A stretch of DNA of 64,000 bases from Lumbricus rubellus (taxonomy: Eukaryota > Annelida > Clitellata > Crassiclitellata > Lumbricidae): NCBI GenBank assembly GCA_945859605.1, contig OX243821.1, positions 14,403,035 to 14,467,034 of the forward strand, written 5' to 3'. Positions 34,387-46,100 of the stretch are shown piece by piece. Position numbers and translations under genes: made by a program. The notes under the pieces are model-generated. The model was given only the letters and a program-made list of their open reading frames with translations, ran no database searches and was not told the origin of the DNA. Position 1 is the first letter of the stretch, and each line of letters begins with the position of its first letter.

Positions 34387-35056
34387 CACTGAAAGATGTT
34401 TCATTGACCCCCTACTCACTTACTTGTGCAGAATATCGGTGGCTATAAGACAGAGCGCTCTATTCCGCCCCAATAAGGTTTTTGATGGAAGTTTCATTGA
34501 TGAAGAGCGAATTAAGTTCAAGTGCTCGTTAGTCAGTGTTTATTTATATATATATACTTATTTTCATTTTAATCATTAAAAATGTATACTCACAGACATA
34601 TTTTGACCAAAAATTGTGACATTAACCCAGACTAAAATTATAATAATAATAGCAATGACAATTTGTATGGAAATGTTCCCACATCTTAAAGTGACAACTA
34701 TAAACTTTGACATTATCATTAATAGCATATTCTGAAACTGTATAAAATTGACAAAGATTAAAACACTGAAAAGGCAAATTATCAAGGAGGTGACACATCT
34801 AGTGTATTAGTTTTAAGAAAACTGACATCACGGAACACGTACAGAAAAAAGAAATCTACAAAATCTGATGAAACCATAACCATTGCAACTGTTTTTACCA
34901 TGACTTCCATCTCCATGTTGACATTGTTCAATTTTTCCCCATCGCAGTGATCCTATCATTGTTTCTCTTAAAACTGTGAAATTTCCACGGTAGCCGTTGT
35001 ATTTTAGGAAACGCGAAATCACGTTGTAAAGTCGCCCAAAAGTCGCGAAAACAAAC

Positions 35057-35382
35057 TACTTTATTTAGTGGTTCAGTTATGTTTAGTTAGCTGCTGACTA
35101 CACAGATAACTGTGTTGTATGTATAGCCCTACAACCTGGAATTGGTTCCCCGTTTGGGCCAGGAGCGCTTCTGAGGTACCTTGAAGAGACTCTATATATT
35201 AAACTTCCTAAATAAATAAATGTTTCCTTGAGCCACAAGTGTCCGAATGGGGAAACGCTCAATATTAAGGCAATGCTTGAAACACTAGTTGTTATGTACT
35301 TTTTACAGAGCTGTTGCTAATTTCATTTTCCTTAAGCTGCTGAAACTCACCTACAGTGCTTATATTTCTTGTATTATTGTAG
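35057..35382. other. Upstream region of BOLA3
   Basis: No repeat or conserved promoter element is recognised. TATTTCTTGTATTATTGTAG runs up to the ATG at 35383 and ends like a 3' splice site, so a non-coding first exon may lie further upstream. Confidence 0.35.
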
Positions 35383-36876
35383 ATGGCATTAAGACAATCA
35401 CATTTACGATTGGCGTCTGTTCTACGTCTCGTCAGAAATGTGAGGTGCCATAGCGATGGATCTTGTAGTACATCACATACGACTTCACCAGGTGAAGAAA
35501 ATTTAAAGAAGAAGCTGCAGTTAAAGTTTCCAAAAGCAACTTTAATTGAAGTCAATGATATTTCGGGTAAGTTGAATTCAATTATGAATTGATGTTGATA
35601 AGCTGATAAATGGAATGAATTCATTCAATTTACGGGCCATGCACTCGACTTCATTTGTGGTTCATATTTGCTATTGGCTACTTTGCAATATTACAAGAAC
35701 CATGTATTCTGATCTTTGTGATTGTGGTTAACGAAATGTTTTCATTGCTTAATTTGTATACATATGTTTATGATTATATGTGCAGTGTATGAATTAGCAT
35801 GAATTCGTTTGGGGGAGCTTACATTACCTTGTTACCTTGTGCTTTCAGCTCTTTGAGCTCTAGCGACCGACATGATCCATTTTCTCCAGTGAGAAATAAT
35901 GATACATTTATATTTCAGGATTTGTTTATGCTAAAGATGAAGACATATGGACAATGTTGCAAATGAAGACAATATAGTTAGCGTTTAACTATATATTGTT
36001 TTTATGTTGTTTTAAACGATGCTTGTACGTCACTTATCTGGATGAATTGTGTTTTCTTCAGGTGGATGTGGATCGATGTATCAGGTGCAGGTTATCGCTG
36101 AAGAATTTCGAGGATTTCGGACGGTTTTACAGCATCGAATGATTAATGAGGTGCGTTAATTGTAACGTTTTCGTGCGTTAATTGTAACGTTTTCGTGCGT
36201 TAATTGTAACGTTTTCGTGCGTTAAATGTAACGTTTTCGTGCGTTAATTGTAACGTTTTCGTGCGTTAATTGTAACGTTTTCGTGCGTTAATTGTAACGT
36301 TTTCATATTCATCGAGTAAATATAACATGGCAGATAACTTAAGTAGTGAGTTGCATGTACATGGAGGTGGATTCCTATCCAGTTTTGATGGATGATACAT
36401 CGCATTCAGAGATCCTGCATCAGTATAATTGTAGAGTGACATGTAATTGCAGATCTAAATTTTGGCCTTCATAGAGTATGGAAAGATGCCCAGAACAATA
36501 TGGTTTGCTCATTTGAGTCACATCCAGTTTCAGAATGCCAGTTTTAATTCCATAATTTCATCAATGGTCTGGGCAGTGTCACTCTGTGACAATCTGCTTT
36601 CCATGTTAAGTCACTGTAATGATGCTCTATCATGCAGTCTCATTAAGTAGCCGATAAAACGGCAAGTTTATGAAAAGCTGTTCCTTCCACAGCTGTGCAC
36701 CATTTGCATAGAGCTCTGTCTGTTTAAGGGTTGATTCAGCAAAGACTTTTATAAATTCTGTGTTATTAAGTTTTGTTCATAATTTTTTATTTTGCTTTGT
36801 TTCACAGGCTCTGAAAGAAGAGATAAAAGGAATGCATGGTTTACGAATCAGCACAATGATACCAGATTCATCATAG
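35383..36876 (+). CDS. BOLA3: BolA family member 3, mitochondrial, 3 exons
   Basis: This mitochondrial factor helps deliver [4Fe-4S] clusters to lipoyl synthase and respiratory enzymes, acting with GLRX5/NFU1 (established for the family). Exons 35383-35566, 36062-36150 and 36808-36876 join in phase to 113 residues (human 107). Residues 1-25 (MALRQSHLRLASVLRLVRNV) are basic and lack acids, as in a mitochondrial presequence. The BolA domain covers about 38-113: FPKATLIEVNDISGGCGSMY, then FRTVLQHRMINEALKEEIKG and MHGLRISTM. Cys64 in GGCG and His101 in MHGLR are the likely cluster ligands. The exon 2 donor is the first base of a 22-bp tandem array. No neighbour is functionally linked. Confidence 0.96.
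36151..36304. repeat. 22-bp repeat x7 starting at the BOLA3 exon 2 donor
   Basis: The unit GTGCGTTAATTGTAACGTTTTC is repeated seven times with a single substitution in copy four. The first base of the array is the first base of the intron, so every unit begins with the same GTGCGT donor hexamer. Only the first is preceded by exon sequence (AATGAG). Confidence 0.95.
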
Positions 36877-37450
36877 AACTTGCAAATTTACGTGGAAACT
36901 GCTATTGTAGCTTCTTAACCATGTACAGTTAACTGTGACTTCTCTCTACCCGTATTATATTTTAAAGTGTCTGTTATGAAAAATCACGTTGATATGTGAA
37001 ATAATTTCATATTATTTGGCAGTAATTGAACCATTTAAAGTATTTAGATTGAATTTGGGGCATGTAATGTATTGTAAATCTTCCATAATTTTTCAGTGTT
37101 CACAGTTGCCACGTCAAGGAGACCAGCTTATTTTTCACCTTTTTATCAAATCAAGTCCATAAATAGCCAAACTGCTCTGTTGGTAAGCCAGGCCAATGAT
37201 ACAGCAATCGGTGATGTGGTGGTGTAGGAGTAGAATCATCTTGAAGCATTTGGTTTTCAGTGGTCAGTGGAAAGTAGCAGAGGAGAATGCATAGTGTACA
37301 TGAAAATATAATATTGTTACCATTATCCTTTCAAGTAGCTTAAAAACGCTTACCTTTAGATCTCAGTTGCACCTCGTTTGCAAACTGTATTGGAACTTCA
37401 AAATAATTGTGTTATGTGCAAATATATATGTGTTCAGTATATATAAAATA

Positions 37451-37655
37451 CTAGCGTGCCCGGCCACGCGTTGCTGTGGCTGAAAAGAGCTTCCCCCTCC
37501 TCCTCCCCTTCCCCTCCCTCTCCCCCTCCCTCTGCAAACCCGGCCGTGTTGGAACTAAACGTTTTGGTGAAGTTTCGAAAGCAATCAATGAAGAAAGTTC
37601 GGAGATCTTTGAAGCCGTGCCAAACGCGGTTACATTTTTATTTATATAGATATAT
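37451..37655 (+). repeat. Dispersed retroposon with ATTTATATAGAT tail
   Basis: It starts CTAGCGTGCCCGGCCACGCG, has a C-rich CCCTCC tract, and ends ACATTTTTATTTATATAGAT. The same family is present on the minus strand at 31925-32480. It encodes nothing recognisable. Confidence 0.6.
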
Positions 37656-38175
37656 ATGACTAGGACTAATGAACAAGAATAAGTTTGCCCCTCCCAACAA
37701 CCATCACTTCCTGTTGATTGATGTGCTAATTATGTTCTGTAAGGAGCATAAGGGATATCGAGGTGAGATAAACTCAGAAAATTTAGATCATCATCATCAG
37801 ATCGGTGATTGGCTAAACACTGTGCCATTTGCTATCAAGTGTGAAGTTTCACATCGCCATATAAACTTATTTTGTAGGCTAAATGCAAAAATTTCAGTTT
37901 TTCATCACTTGAACCGTGCACTCACTCTCAGCCCATGCTAATGAAAGTCTAAGAATGAGTTTAAAATTCTAAGTTAATTTATGTTAAAGAATAACCTCGC
38001 CTAATAGTACAGCGAAAGCGAGTCGAAAATGACGCCTTCTGTTAGTAGCAATAATTAATTAAAGCATCAGATCCTTCAAAAATTCGTCAAAAAGTTTGGT
38101 TGTTTGATTCCTATGAATTTATTGACTGTCCTGCGATCAAGATGATTTTGCTGCAGTCTTCACGAAGGACGCGTT

Positions 38176-38622
38176 TCAGATGTTTGTTTCACTGAGTGAT
38201 CTACGTCCGTATCTCATCGCACGAATTCCTGGTTTCAGAGGATCTATCGCGTCATCCATCTTCTCGAGCAGCTGCATGATGAGCTCTACATTGTTGTTGT
38301 TGATGTCACCATCGTCTTGTTGCTGCAGTTCATCGTAAGCAGACTGATAATTATTGGTGCCTGCGTTTTCGCTTGCCATCAGCAGCTGATGTTGATTCGA
38401 TGAACTGACTTTTGCGAAGTTGCGGTTGTTTGGTTTGACTGGTAAAATGCCGCCATTGAAGTGTTTCCTCAACGTCGCTCGCATGATCATATGCTGCATC
38501 TGATCTTCCAATGATGACGACTGCTGCGATGCTGTGCTGCTCGCATCCAAACCAACGACGAACAGTTGAACGATGAACGAGATTAGACACACATGACGAA
38601 CAAATGCTGACCTATGCAACAT
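38176..38622 (-). CDS. Candidate RYamide-type neuropeptide precursor
   Basis: A 148-residue frame (a second ATG at 38637 would add five residues). The N-terminus MLHRSAFVRHVCLISFIVQL and onward to VGLDA is a good signal peptide: basic start, hydrophobic core, small residues. The body is acidic and Gln/Asn/Ser-rich. The C-terminus reads IDPLKPGIRAMRYGRR followed by SLSETNI. Tyr-Gly-Arg-Arg is a classic amidation plus dibasic-cleavage signal, predicting a peptide ending in -RYamide. There is no dibasic site just before it, so the N-terminus of the mature peptide is unclear. C-terminal RY/RF amides occur in NPY/NPF, sNPF/PrRP and RYamide families; I cannot place it. It appears to be a single coding exon; more exons upstream are possible. 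Confidence 0.7.
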   Translation of the reverse strand: MLHRSAFVRHVCLISFIVQLFVVGLDASSTASQQSSSLEDQMQHMIMRATLRKHFNGGILPVKPNNRNFAKVSSSNQHQLLMASENAGTNNYQSAYDELQQQDDGDINNNNVELIMQLLEKMDDAIDPLKPGIRAMRYGRRSLSETNI

Positions 38623-38699
38623 TTCAGCCAAAAGCAACGGACAATTGAAGTTATAGGCCTATACATAGTGAATCTATTTATATTTAGTATTCTAGCCTA

Positions 38700-39000
38700 T
38701 AGGGTCTTAACATTCTTATGTAGGCTGCCCTAAATTCAAATATGTCTACTACCTTGGCTTCAGTATTTTACAAACTGGAGTCTTTGGCCTAATATTGTTA
38801 AGATTGTTAATATTATTTATTTGGGTCTTCTAGTGAACCAACAGACCTCTGCTTTGTCACTGCCACTTACTGAATATGTACGTCTAAATGTACTGAGATA
38901 TAAATGGATGATACTTATAAATGTTACAGTAAGTGTACATCTTAGAAATGTTACAGTAAGTGTAAGTGTCTATCTCCTAGCCACAATGTGGCTAGGGATA
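38700..39000. other. No gene recognised
   Basis: AT-rich spacer upstream of the peptide gene, with a short imperfect duplication around AAATGTTACAGTAAGTGT near 38920-38965. Confidence 0.4.
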
Positions 39001-39004
39001 GTCA

Positions 39005-39230
39005 GTGGTGTAGTGTTGGGCACGGTGGCATTGGTGCCTTGGAGCCGGAGGGTTCCAGGTTCGAATCCACCTCAAGCCACCGTGTAGGGACCTTGAGCAA
39101 GTCCTTCACTCACAATTGCTCGTGTGCTTCGTTGTGAAACTCCGATTCAGTGTCCGAGCTGTAGCTTGGAGCACCTCTGAGAAGCGAGCTTGAAGGGGTG
39201 CAATAGAAATGGAGAAATAAATTTTTTTAA
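39005..39230 (+). repeat. tRNA-derived SINE, family 1
   Basis: GGCACGGTGGCATTGG (A-box region) is followed by the B box GGTTCGAATCC, then GTAGGGACCTTGAGCAAGTC and a tail region with GAGCACCTCTGAGAAGCGAG, CTTGAAGGGGTGC and an A-rich end. Minus-strand copies or pieces are at 42645, 52105, 53060 and 54695, with fragments at 7025 and 16640. The GACCTTGGGCAAGTC string also occurs in MIR-like SINEs of vertebrates. Confidence 0.8.
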
Positions 39231-42200
39231 ATAAACATGAAGCTTATAGTTATGGCTACACAGAGATGACAATACAATACGGAATAGCCATTATTCTAGC
39301 AACGTAGCTAATAATGTTACAATAGTGTTGTAGAGTGTAGACAACGGAATCAATGAAGTACATTTCTAAGCCTAAAAAGTCATTGTCGTAACAGCAGCTT
39401 GCCCATAAACAAAGGTGACACAAAAAATGTAGGCATATTAAGAATTATGAGAATTTGGCTTTCGATTATGAACTATTATTATTATGTCACTTCTCTCTGG
39501 ATGTCCTATGGCTTGCTTCCCTACAGAGTCTATCCACATAATCGGTGGAATTGATCGAATAACTACGCTGCAATTCTCGAGTTCATTCCGTCATCATCAC
39601 GTGGCTGAACCATTACAAGTTTTACAACGCATCGCAGGCTCAAAGTGCGTAAAATGGCTTCAGCAACAGCAGCCTACGTGTTCTAAAGCTATATTAGAAC
39701 AATAGGCCTACTTTCAAGTTTCAACACACAATAACTGTAAGCCACGATACAAAGCTAAAACCTAGACTTTGGCATATAAGATTCTAATAATGTTTGTCAG
39801 CTTGACATCCGATTAGAACATCTCACTAATAGAACAGAATAGAATAGAATAGGCTCACTTAAAGAATTCACATGGTCGAGGTCATGCAGTCACTATAATT
39901 ATATTAGGCCTAGAAGCCTGTAATTCAGAATTACTTACTGCTTCATAGTTGCCACACACGAATGATCGCACTTTCGTAAGCCTCTAACACTTGATTAGTT
40001 ATCATACAATGCATCTACCTTTATAGCTGAGGTGCTGCAGTAGGAGCAGCAGCAGCAGTAGGCCTGTAGTAGTCATTTCTATTGAAATGTTGGCTTCGCA
40101 TATATGCCTATTTATAAAAAAACGTGAAGGGACCGTGGTGTTAATTTAAAGACGAGTAACACGGAGACTATAATAGACATGAACGAGGTTTCATGATGGT
40201 GTCCAGTTTCGTTCTGCTGACGTAGCGATGACAATGGCTTTGGCTAATGAACACGTTTATTATAATTATCTTCATCGAGTTTCTCTTAAGGGCAACTCAG
40301 CAGCTGAGCGTGTAGTAGCAGGTAGGCTAATAGGTTTTCACACAAACAAGACGAGTTCACGCAGACTAATATCCTGTTTGCATACAATGGAGACATCCAT
40401 TCTAGGTCTGAACAAAACCTTCATCAGCGTTCATTAGATTTATGAAGCGAGAAACTTATCAGTCACCTGTTGAGCGGCCATCACATGGGGTCAAAACGTC
40501 AAAGCAAAGCTATTGTCAGTTGTTGTGCTACTTCATTAAACAGCGATCGCTTGCAGTGAAGTTTTCCAAGGACAAAGACGCTGCACCGACCTCTTCAAAT
40601 TGAATATAGACTACTATTACTGTCGTCATTGCAACAATGCATAGCAGCCTGCAACCTGCAGGCTCTATTTTCGTCAAATCAATCAACATAAATTTTTTTG
40701 CATCATAGCAAAGTATTGTCATAATGTCATATTCTCCTTCAAACTCAATGTTTGGGGTAGATAATCTAACAAGTCTGATCAAATTTCGTAATAGATGCAA
40801 GTCTGTCATGTTAATCACGTTGGTTGAATTGACATTGAATCACACAAGGTTGAAGGATTCGTGAAAAATTAACGTGACCATTATTATTATTAACTGGCCG
40901 CATTCAACTACCACGTCACAAAAGCATTTGCTGCATTTACATATAAAAATTGCATTAACTTCAGTATACACAATCAGACTATGATGCATACTAGGTACAT
41001 ACAACCTTTTATTGTAAAAGAAACAATAAAAAATGTGAAAATTGCTCGATAAAAACACTGAGAAAAGTAAAAATAAGCAGCAGTCATGAGTGAAACACAG
41101 CGAGTAAAAAGCTTTACTCAAAGACAAATCAGTCTTTGACCGTCTGTCCTAACAGTTTGGCCAATGCAACCACTCTACAGAGTAATGTAGTACAGACGTA
41201 AGCACCAGAAACTAATTTTGACTATCAGCATTAATTTTATAATATTGGGTATTACATAAAGATAGAAATATTCTTTAATTGGCCAATTGCTTTCAGCATT
41301 TTGGTGTAGTCATGGTATAATAAACGTAGCCCACATCGCCTATATAGCCAAATCAAACATCAAATGTTTAAAATAGCACACATAATCCTAAATCCAAAAT
41401 AAATATGTTCTTATACTGCACTTTGGCTGACATGACAATCATCGTACTCTGCACCCGAATAAGACTTGGTGCCTCTGCCAGAGCAAACTTGAGCGCCCTC
41501 CCTGCCATGGATGGCAAACCACGAACATGGGAGTGTTGAATGTTCTCAGTTACGTATGTATAAAAGAAATGAACTTATCAATTTATCAGCCTACATCACT
41601 TTATTTACGTTACCTGTAGGAATATAGGAAGTGACAAATATAGGAAGTGTCAAGTGCAAATCATGAGGAGCAGTTTCATCTGTTTTCTCTTCTCAACATT
41701 GGGAAGTCAGTGCAAGGCATCATGCAAGAATCTGTCTATTATGTTGGGAAGCACAATTAAGGAAGAAGCACTGAAGCTGACGAATACAGAAACATGAAAA
41801 GTTTACCAGTAGTACTAGTCACCAAAGCGATGGCAGATTCATGCAACAAACTCGACTGATGCAGATTGCAAAGCACACATCATCCTGAATTAGAGTGAAA
41901 CATGAAATATAAACACGGTCGGCTATCATCCGCTCCAACACAAAGACCACGAAAGATAAGCAGTAGCGCTCATCAGTTTGAGAAAGATGTCATCATTGCA
42001 ATCTAACAGCCTGTGTCAAGATCCGATACAGCTTTTGGTCGCAGCGTTTAGAGTTAGACAATGCCAATTGGAGGACATCCAGGGTTAAAACCTAGCATGA
42101 ATACATTCAACTTTGAGGGTAGACTTTTAAATGATTCAGGGAAGTTGTTATATGTTATAAATTGTAGTTGTAAGTTATTATATGTTGCATTGTTTAATGT

Positions 42201-42640
42201 GCAAATAACAAGAGTCGCTAAAATTAGAATAAATGAAAACTTGGAATATAAAATATCTGAAGTACATGCAGTACATTTTTCAGAGAAGGTGAGCAACGTG
42301 CAGTTCTAGAATATTGTTTGGATAGTCAAGTATTAAAAATAATTACAAGCTTATATACAGCAATGTACAAATGCCAAATAAAAAAAGCAACAAATGCCTG
42401 AGACCTGGAAAAAAGCAGCACCATCTTAAAGTGACAGATTTTCCTGTGCATTGCTTTGAGTGAAAGCAAGGAAGTACATGTGAAAATTTATGCATAAAAG
42501 AATGGCATGTATTGACTAGCGAGAGATACATGTGCCATAAACTGAAGAGCAAGGAAGATAACTATGTGGTACAGTATGTACTCCTTCAGAAATCTCCTTA
42601 CGTTAAAAAGGCCAAAGAAGTGTTTTTGTTTGTATGTGCA
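39231..42640. other. No supported gene between the peptide gene and SSX2IP
   Basis: Only short frames without recognisable domains are present. A run of AGAAC/AGAAT pentamers lies near 39835. The 3' UTR of SSX2IP may reach into the right end. Confidence 0.4.
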
Positions 42641-42644
42641 CTTG

Positions 42645-42845
42645 TTATAGCACCCCTTCAATCTCTGTACTCAGAGGCGCTCCGAACTACAAGGTGGGCA
42701 CTGCATAGGAGTTTCACGCCGAAGCGCTAAGCAATTGCGGGTAAAGGACTTGCCCAAGGTCCCTATACGGCAACTTGAGGTGGATTCAAACCTGCAATCA
42801 TCCAGCTGCAAGGCAAAGAAAATACCCACTACACCACTGTGCCCC
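42645..42845 (-). repeat. SINE family 1, full-length minus copy
   Basis: Reads on the minus strand GTGGGGCACAGTGGTGTAGTGG, a weak B box (GGTTTGAATCC), ACCTTGGGCAAGTCC, and ends near the conserved CTCTGAGTACAGAGATTGAAGGGGTGC. It lies just 3' of SSX2IP. Confidence 0.75.
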
Positions 42846-43191
42846 ACATTTTGATGTTAAGCACAATCTTTTTCAAAGATACATGTCAACATTTAATGTT
42901 AACAGAAGGAATATTGATCATTAGTGAAACAACAATTGAGTTGAGATGTTATAGAAAATAAGCATAAACTTTCTTGTAAAAATACAAATAAAAAATAAAT
43001 TAAATTAAAAAAACATTTATTAAATCTCAACAATGAGCTTAACACAAAAAGAAAACTCATGTAAAATGAAGCATTCAAACTGCCTTTATATTAAAAACAT
43101 TTAATTAAAATCTAGACCTAAAACGCACAGCACACACACCAACTGATATAATATGGTCAGCAAACTGAAAACCTAAAACTGAACGTTAAGT

Positions 43192-46100
43192 CTACTTTTG
43201 CTTCTGATGTTGAGACTGTCCGATCAAAATTGCTTTGACGTCCGTTTGAAGAAGTTCATCATTTGATTCAGTTGACGAAGGAACCAACGACGTACAACTT
43301 TTCTGAGTTTTTGATGAATGATCGACGATTTCAACGCTGCTGCTGTATCTGCTGCTAGGATTAGTCATCACCGCTGTTGAGGGTCTGCTGCATCTCGTTT
43401 CAGCTGCTGCCATCTGATGTGAATCTCTGCAAATTTGTCATCAGCAAAATATTCAGTATAGACACTTAAGACAAAAAATGGTTAAAGTGAACATCGCTTA
43501 GTACAAAGTAAAAGTCATATTCGTTCCAAAGTCAATGCAGCTTAACATTGTTTCTCTTTTCTTAACGTTCATTCTCTTATGATGAAAATGATAAGCTACA
43601 TTTTCTTATTATCACAGAAATGGTTTTCAATTCCGTCAATATAACTCATTGTAAAGCCTTAAAGAGAAGACAAAATTGTGACATAATTGCTCAAGGTCCC
43701 TGCATAGCAACCATCATAGGCGTACGGGAGTTTTCAGGAGTGAGGGGGGGGCAAAGATTTGACATTTGCACGAAAAATAAATCCGGAAAAAGTTGACGAC
43801 CTTTTTTTAAAGTCGTTTTAGGCTGTGTTTGCCCGACGAAAAACCTCACTTGCCCGAAAGTTGGGGGGCATTTGCCCCTCTGGAGCCTCGCCTCGTACGC
43901 CTATGGCAACCATAGTTTACCTTAAACCACATGATGGAGCGATGGGTACGTGCATGTACCAGAGTCGTATTTTACAAAACATTTATCACCTGCATTTAAA
44001 ATAATTAGCTTAAAATGACAAACTGCTTAGAAATAAGCTTCATAAAGAACTCACATTGTCGAGGAAGTGCTTGCAGGTGGTTTTGATCTGTCGAGTGATT
44101 TCTGTTCATTCGAATCACTCGAATTTTTAATTGAACTCGCTGGATGGCTGGAGCATCGATTCGCAACTGCGGCGCCTACGTTGCTCAGCTGTTGTGCGCT
44201 AGGAGGAGAAACACACGACGGAGGAGAAACACATGGAGGAGGAGCGACAGGAAGAAGTCCTACGAAAAAGAAATGTAAATAGAAATGCATTAGTTATGAG
44301 ACATCTATAAGAGAAATAGACAATGAAAATAAGACAATAGATTATCGAACAACTTAGAAAGTGTCAGTACAAAAGGTGATAGAAAAAAATAAGCCACGTC
44401 ATAAGTCAAACCCATCTTCCTAAATATATTTTAGAAATTTAGTGCTACACTGCAGTTTTTACCGCATCTTAACTACTTCTCAGGTCATACCCTGAAAGAC
44501 CTTGCTTGTGTGATTATTTGATGACTTACAATAAAGCAGGTTTCAAAATAAAGGCCGAAACACTACACCAAACTGGGTTCAATGTTCTAAAGTTTTAGGT
44601 TGCATTTGTAATTGCAATCGTAACATAATCTTCAACATGTGCTCAGATGCGCTTTATTATTTTCTTCCTTCTTTCTCAGAAACTTTGCTAATTATAACAA
44701 ATAAGCTTCTGAGTTTGTCTCAGAGGTAACTCATATAAGTAGATGTACTACTAACGTACTTTTACACAGCGTATGCTGAGATTCTTCTTCACGGGCTTCA
44801 TGGCCTTGACATCTAAAATAAGGCAGAACTTGCTGCAGTTCGCTTTCCAACAACTCCTGTAAAAAAGATAAAATAATGTTCATGTAAACTAACACATCAG
44901 CTGATATGGCACATATTGCTATCACTTCCAAAACTGTCCCAGTTGTCTTACTTAAAATCATACACATATATATTATATATATACACATATATATATAACA
45001 CTATATATATAATATATGGTTATTTTCTTTTGAGCCCATCCATGCAAGACAAAATTCCTTTTTCCAGAGCTATCCAACAGCTGCAGTAATATCCCACTTG
45101 CTCAACCCTCAGACACATAAGAACTCTGCTTGATCTTCAGATACTGCATTTAAATTCTTCATGTATTCTGAACCAGTACAGCGACACAGTTTTGGGTTTA
45201 CTACTTTGCCTGTCTGAGGCACTGAAATCTGTCTCCTCTGCCGTGTCACTCAGGCCGTGTATGTTGAAGGCCTTATCTTCTTCTTATTTCCATAATAATA
45301 TCCTCAGTTTTGGCTATCTGATAATAATCAATTGTATTTTGTTACTTAGAACTTAGAATTGGCTATTGACTCGTACTTTGTCCTTTATTATTACAAACAT
45401 TTTCAACATGTGCATCGATAAATCTATGCAAAAAGATATTGAAAAGATCGAAGTTCTGACCTCATTGTTAAGTTCGACTACAGCCTCCTCAAGCAGTCTG
45501 TTATCTCCACTGAAACTTGCCACTTGCTCATAAAAGTGTTTCTTCTCTAGCGTCAGTCGTTCTCTCTCCTCAACAATGTCTGCATTAATAACAGACATCG
45601 TTCGCAGCAGATGTTCTGTAGACATGTTATGCTACAGTAGAAACAATCACATTAAGATTATCGTATCGAAAACAGTATCACATAACATTGTTGCATTTGT
45701 ATACATAACATGTTATGCTACAGTAGAAACAACCACATTAAGATTGTTGTATCGAAAACAGTATCGCATAACATTGTTGCATTTGTATACATAACATGTT
45801 ATGCTACAGTAGAAACAACCACATTAAGATTGTTGTATCGAAAACAGTATCGCATAACATTGTTGCATTTGTATACATAACATGTTATGCTACAGTAGAA
45901 ACAACCACATTAAGATTGTTGTATCGAAAACAGTATCGCATAACATTGTTGCATTTGTATGCATAACTGCATATTCATAAAATGCACTTCCAACCTGACA
46001 ACATAATACCACAGTTTTTGTGACTACAGAAGATAGACAGACCTCACAGCGTGCTCCAGAAACTACTGGTATTCCAGATATCCATTGACCACAAAAAATA

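Larger units (their letters stand above)
33614..34474. mobile_element. Outer inverted-repeat element hosting two further foldbacks
   Basis: ATTGGGGCAGAATAGAGCAC...CTGACATACAGC at 33614 is matched in inverse at 34430-34474 (GGCTATAAGACAGAGCGCTC, then TATTCCGCCCCAAT) with a few mismatches. Between the ends lie the TIR element 33664-33870 and the foldback 33932-34386. Family unknown. Confidence 0.6.

Noticed and set aside
40528..40818. 96-residue minus frame between the peptide gene and SSX2IP
   Set aside because: No domain, no signal peptide, no splice context or repeat support.
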